From the NCBI RefSeq assembly GCF_022606295.1, contig NZ_JAHHZS010000008.1, forward strand, positions 62,001 through 126,000: DNA of 64,000 nt, written 5' to 3'. This document shows positions 16,169 to 25,361 of the stretch, piece by piece (position 1 is the first letter of the stretch; each line of letters begins with the position of its first letter). The translations under genes were made by a program, and so were the position numbers. This stretch comes from Arthrobacter bambusae (GTDB taxonomy: Bacteria; Actinomycetota; Actinomycetes; Actinomycetales; Micrococcaceae). Below the pieces are notes generated by a model. The model did not search any database, was not told where the DNA came from, and was given only the letters and a program-made list of their open reading frames with translations.

Positions 16169-18121
16169 ATGTCAACGCGCAGAATGACGGTCGCCCAGGC
16201 GGTTGTCGAGTTCCTGTCCAGGCAGTACACGGTGGACACCGTCGGCGGGAGTGAGTACAGGGAGCGACTGATCCCGGGCACCTTCGGGATCTTCGGGCAC
16301 GGCAATGTCGCCGGTGTGGGCCAGGCCCTCAAGCAGTACCAGCAGCTCGATCCGGCGATCATGCCGTACTACCAGGGCCGTAACGAGCAGGCGCAGGCGC
16401 ACCAGGCTGTCGGCTATGCCCGGCACACCCGCCGCCGCCAGACCTTCGCGATCAGCACCTCGATCGGCCCGGGTTCCTCGAACCTGTTGACCGGCGCGGC
16501 GCTGGCCACCACGAACCGGTTGCCGGTGCTGCTGCTGCCGAGCGATACCTTCGCCACCCGCGCGGCGGACCCGGTGCTGCAGCAGCTTGAGCTGCCCTAC
16601 GCCTACGACATCACGGTCAACGACGCGTTCCGTCCGCTCTCGAAGTTCTTCGACCGGGTGTCCCGTCCGGAGCAGTTGTTCTCCGCGTTCCACCACGGCC
16701 TGCGCGTCCTCACGGACCCGGCGGAGACCGGCGCCGTCACCATCTCCCTCCCGCAGGACGTCCAGGCCGAGGCCTTCGACGTGCCCGAGGAGTTCCTGGC
16801 CGAGCGTGAGTGGCGGATCCGCCGCCCCGAAGCCGACGACGAGGACATCCGCCGCGCCGCCGAAGCGATCCGCGCCGCGAAGCGCCCGCTCATCATCGCC
16901 GGCGGCGGCGTCCTCTACGCCTTCGCCAACGAGGAACTCGCCAAGTTCGCCGAACTGACCGGCATCCCGGTGGGCAACACCCAGGCCGGCGTCGGCGTCC
17001 TGCCCTGGGACCACAAGTTCTCGCTCGGAGCCATCGGCTCCACGGGCACGACGGCGGCGAACGCCATCGCTGCCGAGGCTGACCTGATCATCGGCATCGG
17101 CACGCGCTACGAGGACTTCACCACCGCCTCGCGGACCGCGTTCCAGAACCCCGACGTGAAGTTCATCAACATCAACATGGCCCCCATCGATGCGTACAAG
17201 CACGGAACCGTGCTGCCGATCGTCGCCGACGCCCGCAAGGCCCTGATCAAGCTGAACCAGGCGCTCGGCGGATACCGTGTCGGCGCGGACCTCGAGCAGA
17301 AGATCGCGGCCGAGAAGAAGCGCTGGGACGCCATCGTGGACGAGGCCTTCGACACCCGCCACACGCCGCTGCCGGCCCAGAACGAGATCATCGGCGCCAC
17401 CAACCGGGCCATGGACGAGCAGGACGTTGTCATCTGCGCCGCCGGTTCCCTGCCCGGAGACCTGCACAAGATGTGGCGCGTCCGTGACGCGTTCGGCTAC
17501 CACGTGGAATATGCCTACTCCTGCATGGGCTACGAAATCCCCGGCGGCCTGGGCGTCAAGCGCGCCGCGTTGGCCGAGGCCGCCGCGGGCGGCAAGGATG
17601 CAATAGTACGGGACGTGGTTGTCATGGTGGGGGACGGCTCCTACCTGATGATGCACACCGAACTGGTCACCGCCGTCGCCGAACGCATCAAACTGATCGT
17701 CGTCCTCATCCAGAACCACGGCTACGCCTCCATCGGTTCGCTCTCCGAGTCCCTGGGCTCGCAGCGCTTCGGCACCCAGTACCGGGTCCTGGACAAGGAA
17801 CAGCACTCCTTCGACGCCGGCGAGAACCTGCCCATCGACCTGGCCCTCAACGCCGAGTCCCTCGGCGCGAAAGTCATCCGGATCGAACCGGGGGAGAAAG
17901 TCATCGCCGAACTCGAACAAGCCATCCGCGACGCGAAGTCGGCGCCCGAAGAGACCGGACCGATCGTCATCCACGTCGAATCGGACCCCCTGCTGGACGC
18001 CCCGAGCTCCGAATCCTGGTGGGACGTTCCCGTCTCGCAGGTCTCCGAACTCGAATCCACCCAGCACGCCTACCGGACCTACACCGACCACAAGAACCGC
18101 CAGCGCAAGCTGCTCGGCTAG
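16169..18121 (+). CDS. iolD: 3D-(3,5/4)-trihydroxycyclohexane-1,2-dione hydrolase
   Basis: A 650-residue thiamine-diphosphate enzyme that hydrolyses the diketo-inositol ring to 5-deoxy-glucuronate. The three ThDP-fold domains are present. The N-terminal pyrimidine-binding domain contains YYQGRNEQAQAHQAVGYA with the conserved Glu near residue 74. A central Rossmann domain contains RPLIIAGGGVLYA. The C-terminal domain has the ThDP/Mg motif GDGSYLMM near 487 with the partner Asn in QNHGY. VGGSEYRERLIPGTFGIFGHGN near the start is characteristic of IolD. The ATG lies five bases after the previous gene. Confidence 0.96.
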   Translation: MSTRRMTVAQAVVEFLSRQYTVDTVGGSEYRERLIPGTFGIFGHGNVAGVGQALKQYQQLDPAIMPYYQGRNEQAQAHQAVGYARHTRRRQTFAISTSIGPGSSNLLTGAALATTNRLPVLLLPSDTFATRAADPVLQQLELPYAYDITVNDAFRPLSKFFDRVSRPEQLFSAFHHGLRVLTDPAETGAVTISLPQDVQAEAFDVPEEFLAEREWRIRRPEADDEDIRRAAEAIRAAKRPLIIAGGGVLYAFANEELAKFAELTGIPVGNTQAGVGVLPWDHKFSLGAIGSTGTTAANAIAAEADLIIGIGTRYEDFTTASRTAFQNPDVKFININMAPIDAYKHGTVLPIVADARKALIKLNQALGGYRVGADLEQKIAAEKKRWDAIVDEAFDTRHTPLPAQNEIIGATNRAMDEQDVVICAAGSLPGDLHKMWRVRDAFGYHVEYAYSCMGYEIPGGLGVKRAALAEAAAGGKDAIVRDVVVMVGDGSYLMMHTELVTAVAERIKLIVVLIQNHGYASIGSLSESLGSQRFGTQYRVLDKEQHSFDAGENLPIDLALNAESLGAKVIRIEPGEKVIAELEQAIRDAKSAPEETGPIVIHVESDPLLDAPSSESWWDVPVSQVSELESTQHAYRTYTDHKNRQRKLLG

Positions 18122-18165
18122 ACCCCTTCAAGCTCGCTTCAAGCCACAGACAAGGAAGTCCGCAC

Positions 18166-19677
18166 ATGTCGACGACGACCACCCTGACCACCATCCAACA
18201 TTTCATCAACGGTGTAGAAACCGCCGGCGCCGGCGACCGCAGCCAGCCGGTCTACAACCCGGCCACCGGCGCAGCCTCAGCGGAGCTGCGGCTCGCGAAC
18301 CGGGCCGATCTGGACGCCACGGTCGCCGCAGCGAAGGCTGCTGCGGAAAAGTGGGGCGATTTCTCCCTGGCCAAGCGCACCGCTGTGCTGTTCAAGTTCC
18401 GCGAACTCGTCGCCGCGCACGTGGACGAACTCGCGGCCCTGATCACCGCCGAACACGGCAAGGTCATCTCCGACGCCAAGGGCGAAATCGGCCGCGGCCT
18501 GGAAGTCATCGAGTTCGCCTGCGGCATCCCGCAGCTGCTCAAGGGCGACTATTCGGACCAGGTCTCCACCGGCATCGACGTGTTCTCCTTCCGGGAGCCG
18601 CTCGGCGTCGTCGCCGGCATTACCCCGTTCAACTTCCCCGTCATGGTTCCGCTCTGGATGGCACCGATGGCGATCGCCACGGGCAACGCCTTCATCCTCA
18701 AGCCTTCCGAACGGGACCCTTCCGCCTCGATGCTCCTCGCGAAGCTGTGGAAGCAGGCAGGGCTGCCCGACGGCGTGTTCCAGGTCCTGCACGGCGACAA
18801 GGAAACGGTCGACGGGCTCCTGACGCACCCGGACGTGGACGGCATCTCCTTCGTCGGCTCCACCCCGATCGCCCAGTACGTCCACGAAACCGCCACCAAA
18901 CACGGCAAGCGGGTCCAGGCCCTGGGCGGGGCGAAGAACCACGCGATCATCATGCCCGACGCCGACCTGGACAACGCCGCCGACCACCTGGCCGCGGCCG
19001 CGTTCGGTTCCGCCGGCGAACGCTGCATGGCCATCTCCGTCGCGGTCGCCGTCGGCGATGCCGCGGAGCTGCTGGTCAAGAAGGTCGAGGAGCGAGCCCT
19101 GGCCGTGAAGGTCAAGAACGGCACCGAGCCCGACGCCGAAATGGGCCCGGTCATCACCCCGGCCTCCAAGGAACGCATCGTGCGGATCGTCACCGAAGCC
19201 GAAACCGCCGGGGCGGCCATGGTCGTTGACGGCCGCGACCTCGTGGTCCCCGGCCACGAAGAAGGCTTCTGGGTCGGCCCCACCGTGATCGACCACGTCA
19301 CGGCCGAAATGACCGCCTACACCGAGGAAATCTTCGGACCCGTCCTCGTCGTCGTCCGCGTCGAGGACCTGGAGGAAGGCATCAAGCTCATCAACTCCAA
19401 CCCCTACGGCAACGGCACCGCCATCTTCACCTCCTCCGGCGCCAACGCCCGGAAGTTCCAGCGCTCCGTCACCGTGGGCATGGTAGGCATCAACGTCCCC
19501 CTGCCGGTCCCGGTGGCCTACCACTCCTTCGGCGGCTGGAAAGCCTCGCTCTTCGGCGACAAACACATCTACGGACCCGAAGGCGTGTCCTTCTACACCC
19601 GCGGCAAGGTCATCACCTCCCGCTGGCCCGAACCCACCCACGCCTCCGGCGCCTCCTACAACTTCCCCTCCAACTAG
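18166..19677 (+). CDS. iolA: Methylmalonate/malonate-semialdehyde dehydrogenase (CoA-acylating)
   Basis: A 503-residue NAD-dependent, CoA-acylating aldehyde dehydrogenase converting malonate semialdehyde to acetyl-CoA and CO2, the last step of inositol catabolism (also used for valine as MmsA). The ALDH core includes GVVAGITPFNFPVMVPLWM, FVGSTPIAQYV, LGGAKNHAIIMPDADLD and the catalytic Cys in AGERCMAISVAV near residue 287. The C terminus has FYTRGKVITSRWPEP, typical of IolA/MmsA. The ATG at 18166 has AAGGAAG upstream. A repeat hairpin separates it from iolE. Confidence 0.95.
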   Translation: MSTTTTLTTIQHFINGVETAGAGDRSQPVYNPATGAASAELRLANRADLDATVAAAKAAAEKWGDFSLAKRTAVLFKFRELVAAHVDELAALITAEHGKVISDAKGEIGRGLEVIEFACGIPQLLKGDYSDQVSTGIDVFSFREPLGVVAGITPFNFPVMVPLWMAPMAIATGNAFILKPSERDPSASMLLAKLWKQAGLPDGVFQVLHGDKETVDGLLTHPDVDGISFVGSTPIAQYVHETATKHGKRVQALGGAKNHAIIMPDADLDNAADHLAAAAFGSAGERCMAISVAVAVGDAAELLVKKVEERALAVKVKNGTEPDAEMGPVITPASKERIVRIVTEAETAGAAMVVDGRDLVVPGHEEGFWVGPTVIDHVTAEMTAYTEEIFGPVLVVVRVEDLEEGIKLINSNPYGNGTAIFTSSGANARKFQRSVTVGMVGINVPLPVPVAYHSFGGWKASLFGDKHIYGPEGVSFYTRGKVITSRWPEPTHASGASYNFPSN

Positions 19678-19685
19678 TCTCCTCT

Positions 19686-19755
19686 GGCCCAACTGACTCG
19701 CAGTAGTTGTCGTTTTGGGCCCTCATAACGACAACAAATGCGAGTCAGTTGGGCC
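19686..19755. repeat. Dispersed CAACTGACTCGCA hairpin element (copy 1)
   Basis: An imperfect inverted repeat of about 70 bp. The arm starting GGCCCAACTGACTCGCA pairs with TGCGAGTCAGTTGGGCC, and an inner pair is GTTGTCGTT/AACGACAAC. The same element lies at 37119-37184 and, degenerate, at 46111-46174. Here it sits between iolA and iolE and could attenuate or stabilise the transcript. Confidence 0.85.
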
Positions 19756-19795
19756 GGGCCCCCGGTGGGGAGCAGTCAACGTTAAGGATTGAGCA

Positions 19796-20707
19796 ATGAC
19801 AGAGAACAAACTCATCATCGGCACGGCCCCGGACTCCTGGGGTGTCTGGTTCGCGGATGACCCCAAGCAGACCCCGTGGGAGCGTTTCCTGGATGAGGTG
19901 GCCGAGTCCGGCTACAAATGGATTGAACTAGGCCCCTACGGCTACTTGCCGAACGACCCCGCCCGCCTCGCCGAGGAACTCAAGCAGCGCGACCTCAAGG
20001 TCACCGCGGGAACGGTCTTCACGGCCTTCCACCGCGGTGGCGCACAGTATGAGGAAGCCTGGGAACCGGCACGCAAGGTCGCCGAACTGACCGCCGCCAT
20101 GGGCGGCGAACACATCGTGGTCATTCCCGCGATGTGGCGCGACGACGTCACCGGCGAGGCCGTGGAGAGCGGGGAACTGTCGCAGGAACAGTGGAATGAT
20201 CTGTTCGCCGGCCACAACCGCATGGGCAAGGTGCTGCTGGAAGACTTCGGCCTCAAGCAGCAATTCCACTCCCACGCAGATTCCCACGTCGGCGCCCAAG
20301 CGGATATCGAGCACCTGCTCGCCGAGACCGATCCCCAGTATCTGAACCTGTGCCTGGACACCGGGCACGCGGAATACTGCGGAGCCTCCAGCCTGGAACT
20401 CATCAAGAATTACCCGGACCGGATCGGCTACCTGCACCTGAAGCAGATCAACCCGGACATCCTGCGAAAGGTCAACGAGGAAAACATGACCTGGGCGGCA
20501 GCCAACCTGGCCGGAGTCATGACCGAACCGCCGAACGGGCTGCCGGATCTTCGCGCCGTCATCGAAGCGGTTGAAGGACTTAACCGCCCGATCTTTGGCA
20601 TTGTGGAACAGGACATGTATCCCGTGGCCTTCGACGTCCCGATGCCTATCGCCAAGCGCACCCGGAACTACCTGCTCTCGTGCGGCTCCCGCACGACTGT
20701 TAACTAA
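19796..20707 (+). CDS. iolE: Myo-inosose-2 dehydratase
   Basis: A 303-residue TIM-barrel protein of the xylose-isomerase-like (AP endonuclease 2) family. The start GTAPDSWGVWFADDPKQTPW is highly characteristic of IolE, which dehydrates 2-keto-myo-inositol to the diketone used by IolD. Metal ligands are expected in FHSHADSHVG (about residue 160), CLDTGHAEYCG (about 186) and the terminal EQDMY. It lies 118 bases after iolA, across a hairpin repeat, and 38 bases before iolG. Confidence 0.95.
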   Translation: MTENKLIIGTAPDSWGVWFADDPKQTPWERFLDEVAESGYKWIELGPYGYLPNDPARLAEELKQRDLKVTAGTVFTAFHRGGAQYEEAWEPARKVAELTAAMGGEHIVVIPAMWRDDVTGEAVESGELSQEQWNDLFAGHNRMGKVLLEDFGLKQQFHSHADSHVGAQADIEHLLAETDPQYLNLCLDTGHAEYCGASSLELIKNYPDRIGYLHLKQINPDILRKVNEENMTWAAANLAGVMTEPPNGLPDLRAVIEAVEGLNRPIFGIVEQDMYPVAFDVPMPIAKRTRNYLLSCGSRTTVN

Positions 20708-20745
20708 CGCTGCCTTTCAGGCGCCAACACCTAAGGACAGAAACA

Positions 20746-21759
20746 ATGACTGACATTCTCCGCGTGGCCGTCATCGGCGCAGGCCGCATGGGCGCCGACC
20801 ACATCAAGCGGCTTAGCACCCGCATCCACGGCGCCGAAGTGGCCGCCGTCGTCGACGTCGACCTCGCCCGTGCGCAGGCCGCCATCGCAGGGATCGACGG
20901 CGCCGTCGCCCTCGCCAGCGCCGATGAGGCCCTCAACAACGGGGACGTCAACGCAGTGCTGATCGCCACCCCGGGCTTCCTGCACGAGGAAATCCTGTAC
21001 AAGGCACTGGAGAAGGACTTCCCGATTCTCTGCGAGAAGCCGCTCACCCCGGACGCCGAGAGCGCCTGGAAGGTTGTCCAGGCGGAAACGGCGCTCGGCC
21101 ACAAGCGCATCCAGGTGGGCTTCATGCGCCGCTTCGACGCCGAATACGCCGCCCTGGGTTCCGTGATCCGCGATCGTGAACTCGGCGAGCTGCTCATGCT
21201 GCACCACCAGCACCGCAACCCGGACACCCCTGCGGGCTTCACCAACGAGATGCTCATCAATGACTCGGTGGTCCACGAATTCGACGCCATCCGCTTCTTC
21301 ACCGGCGAGGAGATCACCTCCGTGCAGGTCCGCCTGGGCAAGGCGACGCGCAACGCCCCGAACGGCCAGCACGACCCGCAGCACGTCCTGATCGAGACCG
21401 AGTCCGGCGTGCTGGCCGACGTCGAGATCTACGTGAACGCGAAGTTCGGCTACGAAGTCGCCACCCAGGCGTCCTTCGAGGACGGCATCGTGAGCATCGG
21501 CGGCGACGGCGGTCCTTACGTCCGCAGCGCCGGCCGCTGGGGCGGCAAGGTCACGCCCGGCTTCGAAGAGCGCTTCGGTGCCGCATACGACGTCGAGGTC
21601 CAGGCCTGGGTTGATGCCGCCCGCCGCGGCGAAATCGGCGGCCCCACCGCCTGGGACGGCTACGCCACGGCTGCTTGCTGCGAAGCCGGCGTCGAGGCCC
21701 AGAAGTCGGGCGAAAAGGTGGCGGTACAACTCAACACCAAGCCCGAGCTGTACAAGTAG
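20746..21759 (+). CDS. iolG: Inositol 2-dehydrogenase
   Basis: A 337-residue Gfo/Idh/MocA oxidoreductase. The N-terminal Rossmann motif is VAVIGAGRMGADHIKRLS. CEKPLT carries the conserved lysine near residue 97, MRRFDAEYA follows, and HEFDAIRFFTGEE holds the catalytic His near 180. Position between iolE and iolH and the overall match make it the myo-inositol 2-dehydrogenase, oxidising inositol to 2-keto-myo-inositol with NAD+. Five further paralogues occur in this window; this one is the best candidate for the canonical step. Confidence 0.92.
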   Translation: MTDILRVAVIGAGRMGADHIKRLSTRIHGAEVAAVVDVDLARAQAAIAGIDGAVALASADEALNNGDVNAVLIATPGFLHEEILYKALEKDFPILCEKPLTPDAESAWKVVQAETALGHKRIQVGFMRRFDAEYAALGSVIRDRELGELLMLHHQHRNPDTPAGFTNEMLINDSVVHEFDAIRFFTGEEITSVQVRLGKATRNAPNGQHDPQHVLIETESGVLADVEIYVNAKFGYEVATQASFEDGIVSIGGDGGPYVRSAGRWGGKVTPGFEERFGAAYDVEVQAWVDAARRGEIGGPTAWDGYATAACCEAGVEAQKSGEKVAVQLNTKPELYK

Positions 21760-21767
21760 GAATCGCC

Positions 21768-22640
21768 ATGAAGATTGCCCTCGATCCCACCCCGTTCCAC
21801 CACAGCCACGGCCTCCTGGAGTTTCCGCGGCTTGCTGCCGATCTCGGTTACAAATACCTCCAGCTGACCCCGCATGCGGACTTTATCCCGTTTTTCAACC
21901 ACCCCAAGGCCGACGACGAATTGGTCGGCCAGCTGAAAAAGGCTTGCAAGGACGCCGACGTAGAGATCGCCTCGGTGCTTCCCGTGCTGCGCTGGTCCGG
22001 ACCCGACGAAGACGCCCGCGAGGCAGCGGTCCGCTACTGGAAGCGTGCCATCCAGATCACGGTAGATCTCGGCGTGCAGACGATGAACACCGAATTCAGC
22101 GGCCGGCCGGAAAAGGCCGAGGAGTCCGAAAGGGCGTTCTACCGCTCGATGGAAGAGCTGCTTCCGATCATCGAGCGCGAAAGCCTGGACATCCTCATCG
22201 ACCCGCACCCGGATGACTTCGTCGAGGACGGACTCGCCGCGCTGCGGGTCATCCGGGGCGTCAACTCGCCCAACATCGGCATGGTCTATGTTGCCTCCCA
22301 CACGTTCCACATGGGCAACAAGCCGCTCGACATCATGCGGGCCGCGGGGGACAAGCTGCGTTTGGTCCACGTGTCCGACACCATGGACCACCATGCCTCG
22401 CACGGACTGCGCTACATTACCAACCCGCCCGGAAACGCCGTGCGCGTGCATCAACACCTCAAGATCGGCGACGGCGACGTCAACTGGGATGAGTTCTTCG
22501 GCGAACTTAAGGAAATCGGCTTCCTGGACAAGGACAACACCGTCATGGTGTCCAGCGTCTTCGCCGAGGACGACAACGCCAACGAGGTGTCCCGCTACCA
22601 GCTGGAAACGATGGGCAAGTACATCGCCAAGGTCCAGTAG
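21768..22640 (+). CDS. iolH: IolH-type sugar phosphate isomerase/epimerase
   Basis: A 290-residue TIM-barrel protein matching IolH of inositol clusters. MKIALDPTPFHHSHGLLEFPRLAADLGYKYLQLTPH is the family start. IDPHPDDFVEDG, MVYVASHTFHMG and VHVSDTMDHHASHGLRY supply probable metal ligands. The exact reaction is unsettled; isomerisation or epimerisation of an inosose is likely. The ATG is eight bases after the iolG stop. The operon ends at a strong hairpin seven bases beyond this gene. Confidence 0.9.
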   Translation: MKIALDPTPFHHSHGLLEFPRLAADLGYKYLQLTPHADFIPFFNHPKADDELVGQLKKACKDADVEIASVLPVLRWSGPDEDAREAAVRYWKRAIQITVDLGVQTMNTEFSGRPEKAEESERAFYRSMEELLPIIERESLDILIDPHPDDFVEDGLAALRVIRGVNSPNIGMVYVASHTFHMGNKPLDIMRAAGDKLRLVHVSDTMDHHASHGLRYITNPPGNAVRVHQHLKIGDGDVNWDEFFGELKEIGFLDKDNTVMVSSVFAEDDNANEVSRYQLETMGKYIAKVQ

Positions 22641-22646
22641 GGCGGC

Positions 22647-22688
22647 CAACAAAGGGAGGCGGCGATTTTTCGCCGCCTCCCTTTGTTG
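22647..22688. terminator. Bidirectional terminator after iolH
   Basis: The stem CAACAAAGGGAGGCGGCG pairs perfectly with CGCCGCCTCCCTTTGTTG around a short ATTTTT loop. It lies between convergent iolH and the last gene of the SulP operon, close to both stops. Confidence 0.85.
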
Positions 22689-22694
22689 TCCCGG

Positions 22695-23105
22695 CTACCG
22701 AAGCAGGGATGCCAGGCAGGTGCTGTAGCCGGCCATCACTTCCTCGAAGCTAAGCAGCCGCGGCCTGCCGTGAATGTCGCTTGTCTTGGGAAATGCGGGG
22801 AGTCCTTCCGGGGAGCACAAGAGCGGTTCGCAGGCGCGTCCGGCGGTTTCCAGGGTGGCGATGCCCCAGGGGTGAACGGCCGGGGTGACAGTGATGTCAA
22901 TGGCGTTCAGGGGATCGATGAGCAGGTTGCGGATGACCATCCTCCAAGCGGCAACGAAGGATTCTCGGAGCATCTCGGCCTTGTCGTTGTCATTGGGATC
23001 GTAGCTCCGAAGCAAATCTTCGGAGAGCGCGTCCCATTCCTCGGCGGACCGCACGAGCAGGTGGGCGGCCCGGATGTGGGCGCTGGCTTCATTCAGTGAC
23101 GGCAT
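22695..23105 (-). CDS. Hypothetical protein coupled to the SulP transporter
   Basis: A 136-residue soluble, mostly helical protein I do not recognise. Features are HIRAAHLLVRSAEEWDALSEDLLRSYDPND in the first third, FVAAWRMVIRNLLIDPLNAIDITVTPAVHPW in the middle and LLSFEEVMAGYSTCLASLLR at the end. There is no signal peptide or membrane span. Its ATG overlaps the SulP stop by one base (TAATG), so it is translated with the transporter and may be an accessory or regulatory protein. It is the last gene of an ArsR-SulP-hypothetical operon. Confidence 0.7.
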   Translation of the reverse strand: MPSLNEASAHIRAAHLLVRSAEEWDALSEDLLRSYDPNDNDKAEMLRESFVAAWRMVIRNLLIDPLNAIDITVTPAVHPWGIATLETAGRACEPLLCSPEGLPAFPKTSDIHGRPRLLSFEEVMAGYSTCLASLLR

Positions 23106-24823
23106 TAGTCTTCTTTCAAAGTTGGCGCCTGTAGGGTCGCCTGCGTCTGGACCGGTTGCGGTTTCTTGCCGGGGTTGCGGGCGGTGCGTGCGCTGGCGGC
23201 GCGGGCGACGTGGCTTCGGGCGTGCTCCACGGCGGGGGTTAGTTCGGTGAAGAGGTGTTTGTGGTGGCGAAGGGAGTCCAGGACCCCCACTTGGGTGACG
23301 AGTCGAAGGTGGCGTTCCTGGATCCCTTTGATCAGCACGGTGATTCCACGGCGTTCCAGAGCCTGGACGATGTCGGTGATTGTTCTGGCCCCGGTAGCGT
23401 CCAGGATCTGCAGTTGTGACATGCGGATGATCACGACGTCGACATTCCGGATGGCGCTGACCCGCTCCAGGACGCGCTCGGCGGCGGCGAAGAACACCGC
23501 CCCGTCGAGGCGGAACACGGCGATGTGCTCGTCCCCTTCGCGGACCGGGCCGGGGATTTCCTCACGGTGCACCCCGCTGGACCGGACCAAGGCACGCAAG
23601 GCGAAGAAGGCGGCAACTGCGATCCCGATTTCCACGGCCTCGATCAGGTCGAAGGACACGGTGATCAGTGCGGTGACGAAGAACACGACCGTGTCGGCGC
23701 GGGTTGATCCGATCACGCTGCGCAACGTCTTGAGGGAGACCATGCGTGTCGCGGTGACCATGAGCACCCCGGCCAGGGCGGCTAGGGGAATGCGGGAAAC
23801 CGGGCCGGTGGCCAGGTACACGACGGCCAGCAGGACGAGCGCGTGGGTGATGGCGGCGAGGCGTGTCCGGCCGCCCGAGCGAATGTTCACCGCGGTGCGG
23901 GCGATGGCACCTGTGGCCGGCATGCCGCCGAAGAATCCGGACGCGACCGAGGCCAGGCCCTGGCCCAGGAGTTCACGGTCCGCGTCGTAGGGGCCGGTAT
24001 CGGAGATCGACGCCCCGACCCGTGCCGAGAGCAGCGACTCGATCGCGGCCAGGGCCGCGATCGTGCCCGCGGAGGCGGCCAGCGCGGTGATCGTCGCCAG
24101 GTCCAGGGATGGCATCATCGGGGCCGGAAGGGAACCGGGCAGGGCGCCGATCCGGGTCACGGGCAGATCGAGCAACTGCGCGGCCACAGTGGCGATGATG
24201 ATCGCGATGAGCGAGCCCGGGATCCGGGGGTGGATCCGCGGCGAGGCAACCATGATCAGCGCCACCAGGGCTACGACGGCAACCGGGGCAAGAACCGAGG
24301 CTGGGGATACGGTGCTGATGGCCTGGATGGCCGAGATGGCGGCGTTGCTGCTGGGCCCGGGCTTGGCGCCGAATGCGGCAGGGACCTGCTGCAGGAAGAT
24401 GATTACCGCGATTCCGACGGTGAAGCCCTCGATCACCGGCCAGGGCAGGAGCGTCACGACCCGCCCGAGCTTGAGCAGCCCGGCGGCCACCACTATCACC
24501 CCGGCAAGGACCGAGACTGCGGCCAGTGCCCCGAGCCCATGGGCGGCGATGACCGGGCCCAGAACCACGACCATGGCGCCGGTGGGTCCGGAGACTTGGA
24601 TATTGGAACCACCGAAGACGGCCGCGATAACCCCGGCGATCACGGCGGTGATCAGTCCGCTGGCCGCACCCGCGCCGGAGCTGACACCAAACGCGAGAGC
24701 CAGCGGCAGCGCGACAATGCCGACCGTGACTCCGGCAACCAGGTCTCCTTTCCAGGTGCGCGGCAACAACGTGTAGTCCTGCCGTCCGGGCAGCAAGGCC
24801 CGGACAGCGAGCAGGGCCTTCAC
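23105..24823 (-). CDS. SulP-family anion transporter with STAS domain
   Basis: A 572-residue SLC26/SulP inner-membrane transporter, typically for sulfate or bicarbonate by proton/sodium symport or exchange. About 12-14 helices follow a short N terminus (LPGRQDYTLLPRTWKGDLVAGVTVGIVALPLALAF holds the signature). A cytosolic STAS domain lies around residues 430-530 (IRMSQLQILDATGARTITD, LERRGITVLIKGI). The gene starts at GTG overlapping the ArsR stop by four bases. Regulation by the ArsR gene is expected. The ion cannot be read from the sequence. Confidence 0.92.
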   Translation of the reverse strand: MKALLAVRALLPGRQDYTLLPRTWKGDLVAGVTVGIVALPLALAFGVSSGAGAASGLITAVIAGVIAAVFGGSNIQVSGPTGAMVVVLGPVIAAHGLGALAAVSVLAGVIVVAAGLLKLGRVVTLLPWPVIEGFTVGIAVIIFLQQVPAAFGAKPGPSSNAAISAIQAISTVSPASVLAPVAVVALVALIMVASPRIHPRIPGSLIAIIIATVAAQLLDLPVTRIGALPGSLPAPMMPSLDLATITALAASAGTIAALAAIESLLSARVGASISDTGPYDADRELLGQGLASVASGFFGGMPATGAIARTAVNIRSGGRTRLAAITHALVLLAVVYLATGPVSRIPLAALAGVLMVTATRMVSLKTLRSVIGSTRADTVVFFVTALITVSFDLIEAVEIGIAVAAFFALRALVRSSGVHREEIPGPVREGDEHIAVFRLDGAVFFAAAERVLERVSAIRNVDVVIIRMSQLQILDATGARTITDIVQALERRGITVLIKGIQERHLRLVTQVGVLDSLRHHKHLFTELTPAVEHARSHVARAASARTARNPGKKPQPVQTQATLQAPTLKED

Positions 24824-25200
24824 CGGGTGCTGGCCGCTGCGGCTGCCGCGGGTGCAGTCGCTACTGAGGTCTCAAGCTGCGCCCGGGTGGTGTGCAGCAT
24901 GTCGTTGAGCAGCAGTCTGGCGACGGCGAGGAGCTCCGCGACCTGGGGGTACGCGAGGGTGTAGAACATCTGCAGCGCCCGTCGCTCTCCCTTGACGAGC
25001 TGATATCGGCGCAGCACCGACAGGTGCTGGGACAGGTGCGATGCCTCCAGGCCCGTTGCGGCCAGAAGGTCTGTCACGGATACTTCGGGCGCCGCCGACA
25101 GCAGCTCCAGTACCCGGATCCTGACCGGGTGGGCCAGCCCCTTGAACAGATTGGCCTTCACCTCGTACAGCGGTGCCCGGAAATCCGCGAACTCTTCCAT
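24820..25200 (-). CDS. ArsR-family transcriptional regulator
   Basis: A 126-residue winged-helix regulator. AHPVRIRVLELLSAAPEVSVTDLLAATGLEASHLSQHLSVLRRYQLVKGERR is the ArsR HTH and wing. Metal-binding CxC motifs of classical ArsR/SmtB proteins are absent, so the inducer may be non-metal. I prefer the ATG at 25200 with GGGAGG six bases upstream over an earlier ATG at 25257, because the intervening DNA holds a promoter-like TTGATA and a palindrome. It probably represses its own operon with SulP; such ArsR-SulP pairs are common in actinobacteria. Confidence 0.85.
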   Translation of the reverse strand: MEEFADFRAPLYEVKANLFKGLAHPVRIRVLELLSAAPEVSVTDLLAATGLEASHLSQHLSVLRRYQLVKGERRALQMFYTLAYPQVAELLAVARLLLNDMLHTTRAQLETSVATAPAAAAAASTR

Positions 25201-25242
25201 GTCTGCCTCCCGGCCCGCCATCACGAGCCTTGCTTGACTATT

Positions 25243-25256
25243 TGATGGATTCATCA
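25243..25256 (-). promoter_or_regulatory. Palindromic operator of the ArsR-SulP operon
   Basis: TGATGAATCCATCA (minus strand) has perfect TGATG/CATCA arms. It sits downstream of TTGATA, inside the probable promoter of the operon, 43 bases before the preferred ArsR start. This is the expected place for autorepression. Confidence 0.55.
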
Positions 25257-25302
25257 TTCAGTGTATCAAGGGTGGGAAGAGAGAGCCCTGCGGGCCAACG
25301 AA

Positions 25303-25340
25303 GGAGGGCCCCATCCGACTTTTTTCGGATGAGGCCCTCC
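25303..25340 (-). terminator. Terminator of the dehydrogenase/isomerase operon
   Basis: GGAGGGCCCCATCCGA pairs with TCGGATGAGGCCCTCC with one bulged position around a short T-rich loop. It lies 22 bases beyond the stop of the minus-strand isomerase gene. Confidence 0.7.
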
Positions 25341-25361
25341 TCTGTGGTTCGGGTGAAGTGG

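Noticed and set aside
16172..18091. A 639-codon open frame antisense to iolD
   Set aside because: It mirrors the third-position GC pattern of iolD and has aspartate/glycine/valine-rich, family-less sequence; iolD on the plus strand is unmistakable.
23843..24964. A 373-codon plus-strand frame opposite SulP
   Set aside because: Composition is Gly/Arg/Asp repeats typical of antisense frames; the SulP transporter with STAS domain is clear.
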